Source: Temnopleurus reevesii
Lineage: Eukaryota; Echinodermata; Echinoidea; Temnopleuroida; Temnopleuridae
Reading direction: 5' to 3'
DNA: 64,000 bases
Assembly: GCA_036244855.1 (NCBI GenBank)
Contig: BQKZ01000005.1
Location: 283,353 to 347,352 of the forward strand
The translations under genes were made by a program, and so were the position numbers. Of this stretch, positions 38,339 through 49,928 are shown one piece after another; the stretch's first letter is position 1, and every line of letters starts with the position of its first letter. A model generated the notes under the pieces. That model made no database searches and was not told the origin of the DNA. It was given only the letters and a program-made list of their open reading frames with translations.

Positions 38339-38489
38339 TATCATCACCAGCATTATCACCATCATCATTATCACCACTACCACCATCATCATCACAACCA
38401 CCATCATTGTCACCACCACCACCACCATCACCACCACCATCATCGTCACCACCACCACCATCATAATCATCATCATCATCATCAACAGA
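38062..38489. repeat. (ATC/ACC)n trinucleotide microsatellite
   Basis: About 430 bp of imperfect ATC, ACC and occasional ATT/ATA triplets, including a pure ATC stretch around 38280-38338 and a pure ACC stretch around 38229-38262. Both strands and several frames stay open because TAA, TAG and TGA rarely arise from these units; the resulting His, Thr, Ile or Met/Val runs are not genes. It starts immediately after the exon 5 donor. Confidence 0.97.
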
Positions 38490-40821
38490 TATTTTAATAG
38501 TTCAGTTCTTGCAATATAGTTCTTCCGATTAGAAACCTTGTTATGAGTCATTTTGTCATGATTCCCAAGATAACTCCATCCTATTATTTTGTTTTGATAT
38601 CCTGTAGAACAGTTTAGATTGACTCATATTCATCAAACTATATGAGGATATACAAATGGGTATTGTTGATGTAATGTATAACAGATGCTCAAATTTCTTT
38701 GCATTTAATATCAAGTGAATTGGGAACCCCCTCCAATGAACTTATTGAGAGGGTAGCCAACACTACATTTGTTTCAACAGTCCACCCTTTCCCCCTTATG
38801 AAGATATATGTATGCATTCTTTAAATGTCTTGTTGATTAGATGGAAAATGATATTAATATCTAGATAATAGGGTCTTTACACAAACTTTTGCTGACCCAA
38901 ATTAATATCATGAACTTCAGAAGATATTTTCACAGCTTTTGCTTAGAATTGTCTCGAGAGTTATTCAAGCTATTTCGAAATTACTCAGAATTTGAGGCCA
39001 TCTCATTCTCATTTTATCACACATTCTTAGGTGTATTTGATGTCTGCCAAATATGACAGTTGACTGTTGGAAATGGATTAAATTGATTACAATTGCTCTG
39101 CAGCCAGCAATCCCATTGACATTTTGACCATTGCCAAATAAATACAAGTGGTGTATTTCTAATTGTTACCATCACGAATACCCGAATACCAGCACACAAC
39201 CTCGCTCAAATGCCAGAATAAATCCAATTAGTTTTCCATTATTCCCAGTCAATATGATATCCTGTATATGATCAAGGCTATCAAATTGATCAAGAGAAGT
39301 ATAGTTGGAATGGTAATAAACATTAGATTATGATTGACACTGTTAGGGTCATTGCCTGTCTCTCTCCTCGGGATTTGTTATAAAATGGCTGGTTTGTTGG
39401 GGTCCAGATGACAAATAACCTAGATTGTGTACCATCCCAATGGGACAATTCAGAGAATTTGTTGAGGAATGGAGCTTGAGTGGAAGAACATATTAAAAAT
39501 GTGTAATATTGTAACTACATTTTTGTTTACTTTGGTCAAATTTTCAATCGATAATGCTAATTTAAAAAAAAAAATTTGCAGTGTCAATCTTAGCAAAATC
39601 TCTGCAAAAATGTTTATCAAAGTAAGGATATATTAGTAATACATATAATACACCATTTCATACCTAAATGGAGATCTTTTATCAATGAATGGTCTCTATC
39701 TTTACATATCATATACTATGGTTAGAAAATAGGATTTGGGGTATTAATAGTAACATTCGAACAGTACCCTTTCATCTATATTTTCACCAAGTGATGCCAA
39801 AAAATAAGATTCATGATGTCATATATCTTTTTGTCATTTTTTGTTTATACAGTTGGCAGTATATTATTGTAGTAGGGCAATTTGTAAGGTCTTGTTTATC
39901 ATAAATTCACCAAGGTCACAGTTGACCTAGTCTTCATACTTCTGCTTTAAATTTAGGTTTATGAATTCGGGATTGTGACTTCAAATTTCAGCTTCTTATA
40001 GGGCATTTGATCAAACCCTTTCTATTTATTGTAACTATGTAGGTTTACCAATTTCGTACAGGTCTAAATTCTTCTTAATTATTTTCTTTCTTGACCCTTT
40101 ACATTTTTAGAGCATTTTTGCCATGTTTGAAATTGTTTCATCTTTTTTTTCTTTCACACAGTTTCGGGGGAAAATAGGTAAATGTCATACTGTAACTTGG
40201 TGTGTCTTGCACTTATTGCAGACTTTTGAAGAACATGATTATGGAATGTTTCTACATTTTTTTTCACATTGAGTAGGTCAATTTGGATTGATTGATTTTC
40301 TGTATCGCAAATCACAATGGTTGAAATAACAATACGTTCAAACAAAGATATGACTCATGGCTTAAATTACAAATGGGGGAATTCTTTTGGCAATGCCTAT
40401 AAAAACTAAAATTATCATACACAATAATAGCAGGATAGCCGATATACACAGCCATTCGTTCTACAAATTAGAACATTCTCTAGGGAGAGATTATGGAAGA
40501 AAAGGCCCACCTCATATGAAAATTGAATCAAAATTTATGGAGGTCAATCTGAACAGTTGACATCAGTCTTGTTCAGTTGGCAAAAGAAAGCTAATATTTT
40601 GACCTCATATTCCGGGTTCATACAGTATATCTTTATATTAAATGCTAACAACAAATTGAGAACTTATGAGAAGTTTAGATCAGCTTCATCTGTATTGAAC
40701 TCCCTCTTCTCTCATTCACACCATTCTGTGAATTCTATCATTATCTACCGTTCTCTCATTCTATCATTCTGTGATTTATGCTTTTATACGTTATATATTT
40801 GTTGTGTTTGATATGGTTTAA

Positions 40822-40847
40822 ATAAACTAAACTAAACTAAACTAAAC
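40822..40847 (+). repeat. (CTAAA)n short tandem tail
   Basis: About five tandem CTAAA units directly followed by a CT-rich tract. Such pentamer tails are common at the 3' end of retroposed elements. The body of any such element is not recognisable here. Confidence 0.7.
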
Positions 40848-40849
40848 CC

Positions 40850-40975
40850 TCTCTTGCCCCTCTCCTCTCTCTGTCTTTCTCTCTTTCTCTTTCTCTCCCC
40901 ATCTCCCTCCCTCTGTTTCTCTGTCTCTGTCTCTCTCATCCTCCTCTCACTCTATTCCTCTTCCCTCTTCCATAT
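40850..40975. repeat. CT-rich low-complexity tract
   Basis: Tracts of CTCT, TCTTTC and CTCC units. Open frames here are Ser/Leu/Pro-only artefacts. Confidence 0.85.
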
Positions 40976-43291
40976 TATGTCCCTCTCATCCAATCGAACC
41001 ATCCACAATGTTTCATTTCACACAATTTTGTTCTTCAAAAATGATATTTCTAAATGTTATATGAGACTTCCTATGTTTATACAGGTGGATGTGCAAGAAG
41101 GAAATTCTGAAATGGACTAATGCCCTTCAAATTTAGATACTATTTCTGGGAGGGAGTTAGAGGGAGGATGGCATTCGGAACTTTAGGGGTTGTTGAGTGG
41201 TTCAACATTAAGAACAAAGTTGCTAAGAAAATTATTGAGAAAAAGTTAAAACTTTGTAAGAACTGTGATCGTTAAATGGATTTTAATTGTGTTTCTATTA
41301 AACTCTGCTCTACCCTAGTTATATATATTTTTAATTTCCACCATCAAATTGGAGGATTTCATCACTATATAAGCCTGTATGATCCACCTGTAACCCATAG
41401 AGAAACCTGTTTGTAAAAGATTAAATTTTCTGTTATCAATGATTGATATGATCCACATATTACTGCCATTTCCATTTTAATTTCTATTTATGTAAGATCT
41501 ATGTTTAATAACAAGCTCAAAATATTCATAGGCTCTTTTTTTTGCTGGTTACATATGGTTCCATATTCCTCGTTATTTTGCCAATGTTGGAGAACAATTA
41601 AACTCCTAGACCTGTCATCTTCTGTTCCCAAACTGAGGTGTCTTAATTTATTGTAAATCAATGTTGTTTTTTTTTTTTTTTTTTTCAATGTTGTTTTTTT
41701 TTTTTTAATCTGATTGAGATAATTGTAAACATCTTTGACGTTAGGTTTCAATTAGGCTATACTGATAATAATTTTGTCAATACACCTTGGAAACAGTATG
41801 AATTAAGTCTATTGATGTGAAAGCAAAAAAAATGAATGGAGCTCAAAGTTTTCTTAGCTCATATTTCAACCTTGTAGCATCAGAAATTATCACAATTTCT
41901 CTTTCAAAGTCATGTAGTAGATGGTTGAAATGGAAAGTGATTTACAAAAAGCTGTAATATACAACAAGTTTTTGAAAGTTTCTTTGTATCCTGCCCCTGC
42001 TAAGACCACACAAAAATGCACAGGTGTACCCCCGCTGGATTACACCCTGTCTTTCTCCTGTTCCCAAAAAAAATTGTAAAGAAGTTTGGCAAACACAGAT
42101 TAATTCGGTCAAACTTCAGAGAAGGTATCAAAATGGATGTGAGAGAGGGAAAATGTCAGATTGGTTCACTGTAACCATGGTCAATCCCAAACAAAAGCAC
42201 AATTTACTTGTAAACTTTGTAGAAAACTTTTAAAGAATGGTATTTTGTGGTTACAATATTGCTATTGTTCTGTCTCTAAGGGGATAACAATTTGCAGAGG
42301 AACTCAAATTTGTGACACACTAACAATTGTTACTTGAATAGACCATGGATACAATATTCATTTGGGAATAAAATCTCTTGAGAGGATTTGGATAAAGTTG
42401 CAAACCTGCTGCTATTGATAAAATCTGCAGTATGAAAATCAAAACTTTTGGCCCTTTCAATGCGTTGAAGATTACACCTTTTTGGTGAAGGTACATGCAG
42501 CAAAAATTAATTATTGACTAGAGAATTTCTTAATGTTCAAGTTTCCCAAGTGAGAAAGACTTGAGTTTGTAATCGCTAGGAAGAGTTTTCTTTGTGATGT
42601 GGATCAAAGTTTCCCTGTTTCCTTGAAAATTACATGTATGTATGTGGACCTGAAACTAAGTTTGTGAACACACGATCTTCATAAAAATGTTCTCAAAAGG
42701 AAAATAATAAATCTGAAGTTAAAGGTTCATATTCTTCACAAATCTTTCATCATTTTATCATTATCCAATTAAATGACATTCTATCTAGCTGAAGCAATTA
42801 ATTGCAGCATTAGGATGATGGCTTATTTCTTCCATATTTTCTAAAGCAGTCTGTTTGCAATCCTTATGCGCAGATAAATATCAAGAAAAGATTATGTGTG
42901 TTGCCTAAAGTTTAATATCATTTAAATCCTTATTTATGATTACAATTGTGTTCAGACTCAGAACAAATTTGCATAAATTGAACAAATACATATCTACACT
43001 TTGGCTGAAAATCAGATTTTTGTTATTGAAATGTACAGGAAAATATGACCTTTTTAAACAAATATCAAATTTCTCTAATCATAGAGAAACAAAATAAATT
43101 GTTATTTTAAATATGTATGTTCATTCTCTTAGAATTGTGGACCATCTTTGTGTCATTGACGCTTTGAATCATTATTTTAACCCATTGACGATGGAATTCT
43201 GAAATTCCCATTGACTCTGTGCAAGAACTACCTGGTTCCAGTTTTCAATAGGTTAATCACCATAATCATTATCTGTTTTGCTATTTTTCAG

Positions 43292-43467
43292 TTATGCAAG
43301 GAATTGGAAGCCCTGGGAGAGCTAGACAACACATATATTTTGTTGACATCGGATCATGGTTATCACTTGGGTCAATTCAACATGCTGAAGGGCAAATCTA
43401 ATGCATATGACACAGACATAAGGGTCCCGTTCTACATCAGAGGTCCAGATATACCACATGGAATCAG
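43292..43467 (+). CDS. Sulf: Sulf coding exon 6: second metal-binding site
   Basis: Residues 317-375 (phase 0 in, phase 2 out). The block LLTSDHGYHLGQFNMLKGKS carries D337 and H338, the second pair of calcium ligands of the sulfatase active site, and a conserved Lys downstream. It continues YDTDIRVPFYIRGP. The acceptor is CTATTTTTCAG and the donor is GTGAAT. The 697-bp intron that follows is AT-rich without features. Confidence 0.96.
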
Positions 43468-44164
43468 GTGAATTTATTGAATAATCTTATTTAAGGACAT
43501 TGTTCAACATAGTTTCGTATAAAAATTCTCAACTGCCAAATTATCCTTTAATGATCGATGGTTTACATAAACTAAGCTTTGAAAATGTTAGGCTTCAACA
43601 TAGACAATTAGTGCTTTATTAAAAAACAGTAGAATTAAAGATATCACCTACATAGGCACACTGTGCAGTAATAAAGTGGCAGTAAACATTTTATTCAATT
43701 TTCATATGTATCTTGATAGGGCCTGTATTATTTCCTTATTTTTTAGCATTCTTTGTTATATATTTCATCAATCTGAATGTAATAACAAAGGTCACACATC
43801 TTGATTTGAGAATTTTTTTCAATAACAAAGTCTTAATACGTGACAATGTCTTTAACCTATTTTCTAGTATTTTGATGTTGAATGTTATTATCATTGAATA
43901 TGGTTTTGTTCTATCAATCATTCAGAACATCAGAATATAGATTGAGTTGAATTTACAATATACAAATAAACAAAGAAAATATAGATAATGATGTAAATAT
44001 CTTTTTAAAAGAATGAACCTTGCAAAGAGTAGATTAGCGAAGAAAAGTAACAAATCAAAGATTTCTCTCTTCAGTTTTAACTTTTATACATTTTTATTGA
44101 GTTTACCTTGCAAATCTGATGAAGCTTGATCTAATAAGCTCTCTTTTTGTTCTTTATGTTTTAG

Positions 44165-44284
44165 AGTTCCAAATATAGTGTTGAACATAGATCTGGCACC
44201 GACAATGTTGGATATGGCTGGAGTGAATATACCTCCTCACATGGATGGCAAATCAATTATGAAATTGTTTCAACCAATCACAAA
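44165..44284 (+). CDS. Sulf: Sulf coding exon 7: end of the sulfatase domain
   Basis: Residues 375-415 (phase 2 in and out). [20 protein letters not shown] and [11 protein letters not shown] match the conserved end of the sulfatase fold. The acceptor is TTATGTTTTAG and the donor is GTAAGT. Confidence 0.95.
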
Positions 44285-44789
44285 GTAAGTATAGATTTAT
44301 ATTGTGAATACTGTTATAATATATGGTAAATACTTTATTGCACTTTGCAAAATCAAAAACGTTTCACCTTCTTTTTCTCATTTTTTAAAAAAGTTTGAAA
44401 TATTTAGAAAAAGTAGAAAAAAATATTGCTTTTAAGAAAAATCGTCTTGATCTACACAACAACAAATGGCAAAGTATGTCTTAGAATTATTTTGTTCAAT
44501 GTGATATATTATGTTCTATTATGTTGATTATTGCATGCATGTAATTTGATTTGATTTTGATGAGAATTGTTCCAATAAATACTTAAAAAAAAAAGAAAAG
44601 TATAGATTTTGTCTGGGTTATCCCGATATTCGGTGCTGATCCCGACTTCCTGATCATGATTTTGCATTTGGTACCTTGTCCTGACATCACCAACAAAATC
44701 TTGATGTCAGTCAATAGAAATCTTTCATAATTTCTGCCACAAATGTTCTCACACAGGAGAATCGAATAGACCACAAATAGTTTCAACTA

Positions 44790-44960
44790 GACTACCGAGA
44801 GAGGACGCAAAATATAATTTAATTGTAAAATCCAAATTTTCAAAAAGAATGAGTTCATGAAGAAATTATGTTCTGGTCTAGGATACAGATGTCATGATAA
44901 GCATCCCGTATAATTCTCATTTAAAAATCTTCACTAAATTCATATTCAAGCTATAATCTA
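44790..44960 (+). mobile_element. Diverged fragment of the TTAA-flanked element
   Basis: A stretch in intron 7 (around AATTTAATTGTAAAATCC and AAATTTTCAAAAAGAATGAG) lines up with the right half of the elements at 54113 and 62899. It keeps the order of motifs but has many substitutions. It looks like an old relative of the same MITE family and lacks the left end. Confidence 0.5.
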
Positions 44961-45523
44961 ATCTCATGTTGGGTTATTGAATAAGGGTACTTTTCTGAGA
45001 TAACGACTTTGAAAAAATTATCTTTTTGAATTCTGCCACTCATAAAATAAAATTGTAAAATACAACTCAATGAAGACAACTTGAGTAAAATCATCATCAC
45101 AGTCATCCATTAGAGTACAGTCTTTCAATGGTATAATCATGCTTGTGAATCAGTCCAGAAATTCAGCCTTAAAGCTGGCTAGTGATGTACAGGTAACTGC
45201 AATGCCAGGGAGGTGTTCCAAACTATAATGGCAGCATGGATAGAAGATTTCTGTCAGGTGAAGGAGCAGGCATATGGGACATTGAACTTCACCGGATGAT
45301 CACGGAGAGATGCACAAGCTGCAGCTACCTGATGGAAGCGCTGTTTAGTTGGAACATAAACAGCCAAGTTGAGCATTGTATATTCATATCTACCTAAGAT
45401 TCAGGAATAACAATCACTACTCTGATATCTTACAAAAAAGCAGAATAGCTTCAGAGTGATTTTTCAAATTTTGAATATTGAATGCATTTCATTGATTTTT
45501 CCTGCTTCTTTTTTATTTTTAAG

Positions 45524-45604
45524 CTACAAGATCGCCAGAAAGAGCAAGAAATGGAAATATATGGGCAGCGACCCATGGAGGGAATCTTTCCTTGTGGAGA
45601 AAAC
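45524..45604 (+). CDS. Sulf: Sulf coding exon 8
   Basis: Residues 415-442 (phase 2 in and out). The sequence NYKIARKSKKWKYMGSDPWR leads to ESFLVEK, matching the vertebrate WRDTFLVERG junction between the catalytic domain and the basic hydrophilic region. The acceptor is TTATTTTTAAG and the donor is GTGAGT. Confidence 0.93.
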
Positions 45605-46325
45605 GTGAGTGAGCGTTAATTGATTTAATTGGCAATTATGATGTAACATCATTTGTAATAAGAATTAGAGGGTAGTGCCGTACTGCCAACCAAAAATCGT
45701 GTTCTTTGTCTATTACGTTTGGACAAGGGGTACCAAGCAATACCAGAGGAAGTTACATTTTCAATGGAGATAGGTACAATGTATTATGGTATGATGATCA
45801 TATACCTGGATGGATATCTATAGATGGCAGTATTAAGAATCGAAAGGGGATAGAAAAGTAAGGACTAAGTTTTTTTTTTGTATTGACAAGTCTTGTAGTT
45901 GGTACACAGAACTTTGAAAACAGAATAGTTAATGTTTCATCTAAATAAGGACTAGTCCAAATTGAAAAGCCCAAATTGGTTAACTCTAAATTTTTGACAC
46001 TGTATGCCTGTCTTATGATGAATGAAAGCCAAGACAAACGTGGATCAGACTGGTTTTACCTGTTGATACACTACCCCAACAAATAAAGGATTACTCTTAA
46101 ATGCGCGTTGTACTATTTATTCAAGGCTTTATATAATGTGAATTAGCTAATTGGAACTAAATGAAAATATTTAGTCAAGCTGTTTGGGGATTTAACTTCT
46201 TATTTCTGAAAGATTGCCATCCGAACCCTAACCCTAAACTATGAATTGTGAAAAATAAATCTAGATCAGTTGTTGGTAGAACAGCTATTGAATTACTGTC
46301 ATGAATATGTTTTCTTCTATACCAG

Positions 46326-46443
46326 GAGATCACCAGAAGAAATGGGACGTTACATGGAGCGTGTGAACAGACCCACTAAAGCTGATTTGATGAAGCAAGA
46401 GTGTGAACGGCCTGATTTCCAGCCACCATGCAAATGGGGACAG
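46326..46443 (+). CDS. Sulf: Sulf coding exon 9
   Basis: Residues 442-481 (phase 2 in, phase 0 out). It encodes EEMGRYMERVNRPTKADLM and ECERPDFQPPCKWGQ. The two Cys and the KW block align with the CEQPGQKWQC block of vertebrate Sulf. The acceptor is TTCTATACCAG and the donor is GTCAGA. Confidence 0.93.
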
Positions 46444-46715
46444 GTCAGATTTGATATCTTATAAGATATCTTTGTTTTCAGTTGAATCTCACTCAGCTCT
46501 TTACCGTCTACGGAAGAGACAGTTGATTATTTCTCTAACACACGACATCATCCCAAACTCAGAAAACATCAGCATAGTTGTCCCATGCTAAATTCCAAAG
46601 CAATATAATTGTTTGATGATTCTTTTTCCAGAAGAAAAGCAAAAAATACATTTTGTAGTGCTATCTTTATAACGTTTTTAAATATTAGGATTTTATGCAT
46701 TTATTCAGGGTTTTT

Positions 46716-46877
46716 TTGGGGGGAGGGGGGGGGGGGCTACTTTAATGCTCATTAATGAGGTTGGTTTACAATATCTTTTCATTGCCAGTTGAGGATGGGG
46801 GGGGGGGGGGGGGGGCTACTTTAATGCTCATTAATGAGGTTGGTTTACAATATCTTTTCATTGCCAGTTGAGGATGG
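46716..46877. repeat. 79-bp duplication with G runs
   Basis: A unit of a G run followed by CTACTTTAATGCTCATTAAT and ending CCAGTTGAGGATGG occurs twice, at an offset of 79 bp. The G runs differ in length. It lies in intron 9 and may reflect replication slippage or an assembly error at the homopolymer. Confidence 0.9.
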
Positions 46878-47135
46878 CTTGAAAAGTGTGAAAAAGGAAA
46901 GTCCCTTTTGATTCATGTTCAGTTTTTTGGTAGGATATGGGGGTGCCCAGCACATCATCACATTCACATAATACAATCTAAAAATAAATTGCTTTCTTAG
47001 TTACAACCGTGAATATAATTCCCAGAGACAAACTCCATAGATATTCCACATATCTGTTGCTTTGAGAAAATATTGTAAACTTCATGTAGATTGGATCAAC
47101 TTTCACTAATTTGTTGATCCATTTCCTCTCAACAG

Positions 47136-47316
47136 GCCAAGGTGTGCGTAGAGGATGCGGACGGTTCTCTTCACATGAGGAAATGTCGTACCCACAGCAA
47201 GAAGAAGTGTGTGTGCACCCCACCCCCATTGGTGATTGGAGACTTGAAGGGCTTATCAAAGACAGAGCGAAGAAAGCAGAGAAAGTATTTCAGGCTGCAT
47301 TCAGGAACCAGCCAGG
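47136..47316 (+). CDS. Sulf: Sulf coding exon 10
   Basis: Residues 482-542 (phase 0 in, phase 1 out). AKVCVEDADGSLHMRKC and the HSKKKCVCTPPP block, with four Cys, correspond to the vertebrate WQCIEDTSGKLRIHKC region. The end of the exon is very basic (TERRKQRKYFRLH), as expected for heparan sulfate binding in the hydrophilic domain. The acceptor is CCTCTCAACAG and the donor is GTATGT. Confidence 0.94.
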
Positions 47317-47886
47317 GTATGTGTAGAAGTAATCAACCAAAAGCTACCCCCACCAAAAAAAAGTTTATCCATTGACTATCAAGCCAAAAAAAAGTAGTTC
47401 ATTTTGTACCCTTTTCATTTCACTTTTCATTCCCCTGCAAAACAATTACAGTATGTTCATAAATAAACATTTAAAATGTATCCTGTAATCTTAATGAAAA
47501 CGTTCCCTTAAATTTGCTTTCCATTGCGTTCTGTGTTGGATTTTCAACATGAAATAAAAGTTCAAATGTAAAGAAATAAGATATAACCTTTTCTATGATC
47601 GAGGAATCATAGTTTTTAAAAAAAAGTTTTGACAGCTAATCAGTCTATTTGTAAGCCTTACCTTTTATACTGGTGGTCTGCCATTTTGCCCTTGCATTTG
47701 GTACAAAAAGCCTTTTAGGTTGACTTTGGCAGTATATGGGATGGTCATAGTTGAGATGGAGTAAGGATTGGACTAAATCATGCCATGTAACTACTTAGTT
47801 GTTATAATCATAGAAAAGGAACTTATATAAAATCACTAAATTCCAATTGAATAATACTGCATTTCTTTGCCTTGTTTGACTCACAG

Positions 47887-48038
47887 GCAGCTCGAAAGCC
47901 AAGAACTTTCAGCGAGGGAAGAGGCAAATCATTGATGAGTCTGAAGAGGATGAAATTAACAATGAGGTGATGGACAATGCTGGACTGGAGACTATGTGCG
48001 AGATCTTACACAATGAGACAATAATCTGTGATAATGAA
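47887..48038 (+). CDS. Sulf: Sulf coding exon 11: furin-like cleavage site
   Basis: Residues 542-592 (phase 1 in, phase 0 out). RGKR at residues 551-554 (47913-47924) fits the furin consensus R-x-K/R-R and is followed by an acidic segment (DESEEDEINNE), the same layout as the vertebrate RQTR-type site where Sulf is cut into two disulfide-linked chains. N584 (NET) is a potential glycosylation site. The CEILHNETIICDNE block is conserved. The acceptor is TGACTCACAG and the donor is GTGAGA. Confidence 0.93.
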
Positions 48039-48448
48039 GTGAGAAATTATTTTTTTATCAATATGGGATCTTTATTTTTGTTCAGCTCAAATCAAGATTA
48101 TTAACTTCAATGACATTTGTACAATGCAATCAAATTTACTGATGTTGATACGATGTATTTCATGAACTTTCGGCAGATTTTCAGTCACAGCTATAAGTTA
48201 AGCTTCATCATGACAACTTGTAATTTGATATCACAAATTTTTTTATACCTCTGCCCTCAGAAGGTGATGTTGAGGCATTATTGTTACTTACTGGAAGAGC
48301 ATTATTTTCTGCAAACCTCGGCATGACTCTTTTGGTGATGGAACAAGATCACAACTCCCTGTTGTCTTTTTTCATTGCATTAACTTAACATGCTTCTTCA
48401 GATGTTTTGACTGTGCTTATATCATTTACATTGTATCACATTATGTAG

Positions 48449-49119
48449 GTATTTGCTTCTCGTCAGGCATGGAGGGAGCACAGGAAATCTGTGGAGAATC
48501 AGCTAAGGTACTTGAGACGTTACATGGGCAAACTCAAGGAAATCAAAACCTTCCTAAAGAGCTACCGACCAGACAAGGAACTACTAGACACTCTTCCTGG
48601 TGATAAGACAGCCTTTAGCATTGACCTCTCTGATGAGCTAGACTTCCCTTTTGATGGAGATGACAGATATCCTGATATTGAGGAGAATATTCAAACAACG
48701 ACGCAACCAGCTCAGCAAAGAACAGTTGAAGCGAGTATTTTGAGAACATTCGAGAATATTGGTGTGAATATCCAAACAGGAGAACTTGAAGAGGTTGAGG
48801 AGCAAGTGCTTATAGAGTCTGAGGAAGGTAGTGACAGGACTAAAGGGGGAAAGTCAGATAGAGGGCGCCCCAACGGAAAAGAGGAGGCAGAGGAAGATGT
48901 TGACATTGAAACTGGGATGCTTGGTGAGGAATGCACATGTAAGGATATAGATGTGATGGAAGCAGAAGAGGAGGATATGGAGATTGAGATACCCTTGATT
49001 GAAACAGACAACATTCCTGATCCTGAGGAGGAGGATGATGACGATGATGGGCGGGTTAGTGAGGATGGAGAAGAGAATCTGGAGGATTACATTGAGAGTC
49101 CATTGCTTCAGATGCAGAG
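48449..49119 (+). CDS. Sulf: Sulf coding exon 12: large hydrophilic exon with acidic insert
   Basis: Residues 593-816 (phase 0 in, phase 2 out); the longest exon. The first part (VFASRQAWREHRKSVENQL and KLKEIKTFLKSYRP) aligns with the vertebrate coiled segment. From about residue 648 the sequence becomes strongly acidic and apparently disordered, ending in runs such as PDPEEEDDDDDGRVSEDGEE. Vertebrate Sulfs have basic sequence in this interval and no comparable insert. The acceptor is TTATGTAG and the donor is GTAGGT. The frame is uninterrupted, and the flanking exons are in phase. Confidence 0.93.
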
Positions 49120-49159
49120 GTAGGTCTATTAGGGGGCTGTCATATAAACTAAACCCAGG

Positions 49160-49178
49160 TGGTGGCAGCGGTGGGATT
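49160..49178 (+). repeat. tRNA-Leu primer-binding-site-like 19-mer
   Basis: TGGTGGCAGCGGTGGGATT, in intron 12, is complementary to what I recall of the last bases plus CCA of a cytosolic tRNA-Leu. It begins with TGG, as LTR-retroelement primer-binding sites do. No LTR was recognised immediately to its left, and the preceding exon lies only 40 bp away, so it may instead be the end of a tRNA-derived repeat. Confidence 0.5.
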
Positions 49179-49758
49179 GTCTAGGAACTTTTTCTATGAA
49201 ATATTGAAAAATGGTCTTTGAATGAAATCTTGTATGAACTATCAACATACCATAGTCAAATGAAGCTTAGGAATTGCATAATGATGTAGAAATGAGCAAA
49301 GAGAATGGTAAATGAGTATAATTCATATATTGATTTACTGTGCAGCCTATTTTGTTTTCCCCTGGGATTGTTGGGTGAACATGATTTTTTAATCTATATT
49401 CTGCATTAGAATCACCTTAGTCTATGTTTCTTTATATGGTACTATTACTTTTGAAGTGAATATCATTGAGTTTGAGATTACATTGATAAATCTTTCAATA
49501 TAAAAATGTTTACTATTTACTATTTATTTAGTATTGGAATATTTTGTTACATTGAATTATTAAAAAAAACCTTGTAATATTAATTAGTAGTGTGGTGCTA
49601 CTCGTGTGCAACATATGTCATGTTGCAACTGTGTCATTCTGGTATCCTGATAACCAATACCTTATTTATCATTTTGCTGAAAACCTCCAATAAAAGAAGG
49701 TACCAGTACAAGTTTAATATTTTGATTGAAATTTTTTTCTGTGTCATTTTTCTTCCAG

Positions 49759-49928
49759 GGATGACCAAAACCAAGTCATGTCTAAAGCAGAAAAGTTGAA
49801 GGCCAAAGAAAAAGCCAAGAAGCTGAGAAAAAAGATGAATGACTTTGAGAAAAAACCTTGCAAACAGTCAAGGCTTAGTTGTTTCTATTTTGATGAGCAT
49901 CACTGGAAAACACCCCCATTTTGGACAG
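49759..49928 (+). CDS. Sulf: Sulf coding exon 13: basic coiled stretch and C-terminal domain start
   Basis: Residues 816-873 (phase 2 in, phase 1 out). A Lys-rich helix (AEKLKAKEKAKKLRKKMND) is followed by CKQSRLSCFYFDEHHWKTPP and FW. The Cys and Trp positions align with vertebrate [22 protein letters not shown], the start of the conserved C-terminal domain. The acceptor is TTTCTTCCAG and the donor is GTAGGA. Confidence 0.95.

Larger units (their letters stand above)
38490..43291 (+). other. Remainder of Sulf intron 5
   Basis: No exon seen. It contains a (CTAAA)n tail-like repeat at 40822-40847, a CT-rich tract at 40850-40975, and two poly-T runs at 41666-41706. The CTAAA tail preceded by AT-rich sequence resembles the 3' end of a non-LTR element, but no coding remnant was recognised. 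Confidence 0.6.

Noticed and set aside
38102..38551. Long His-, Thr- or Met/Val-rich open frames
   Set aside because: Produced by the trinucleotide repeat; several frames on both strands stay open for the same reason.
46226..46245. CCCTAACCCTAA telomere-like string
   Set aside because: Only two units inside intron 8; expected by chance and not an array.
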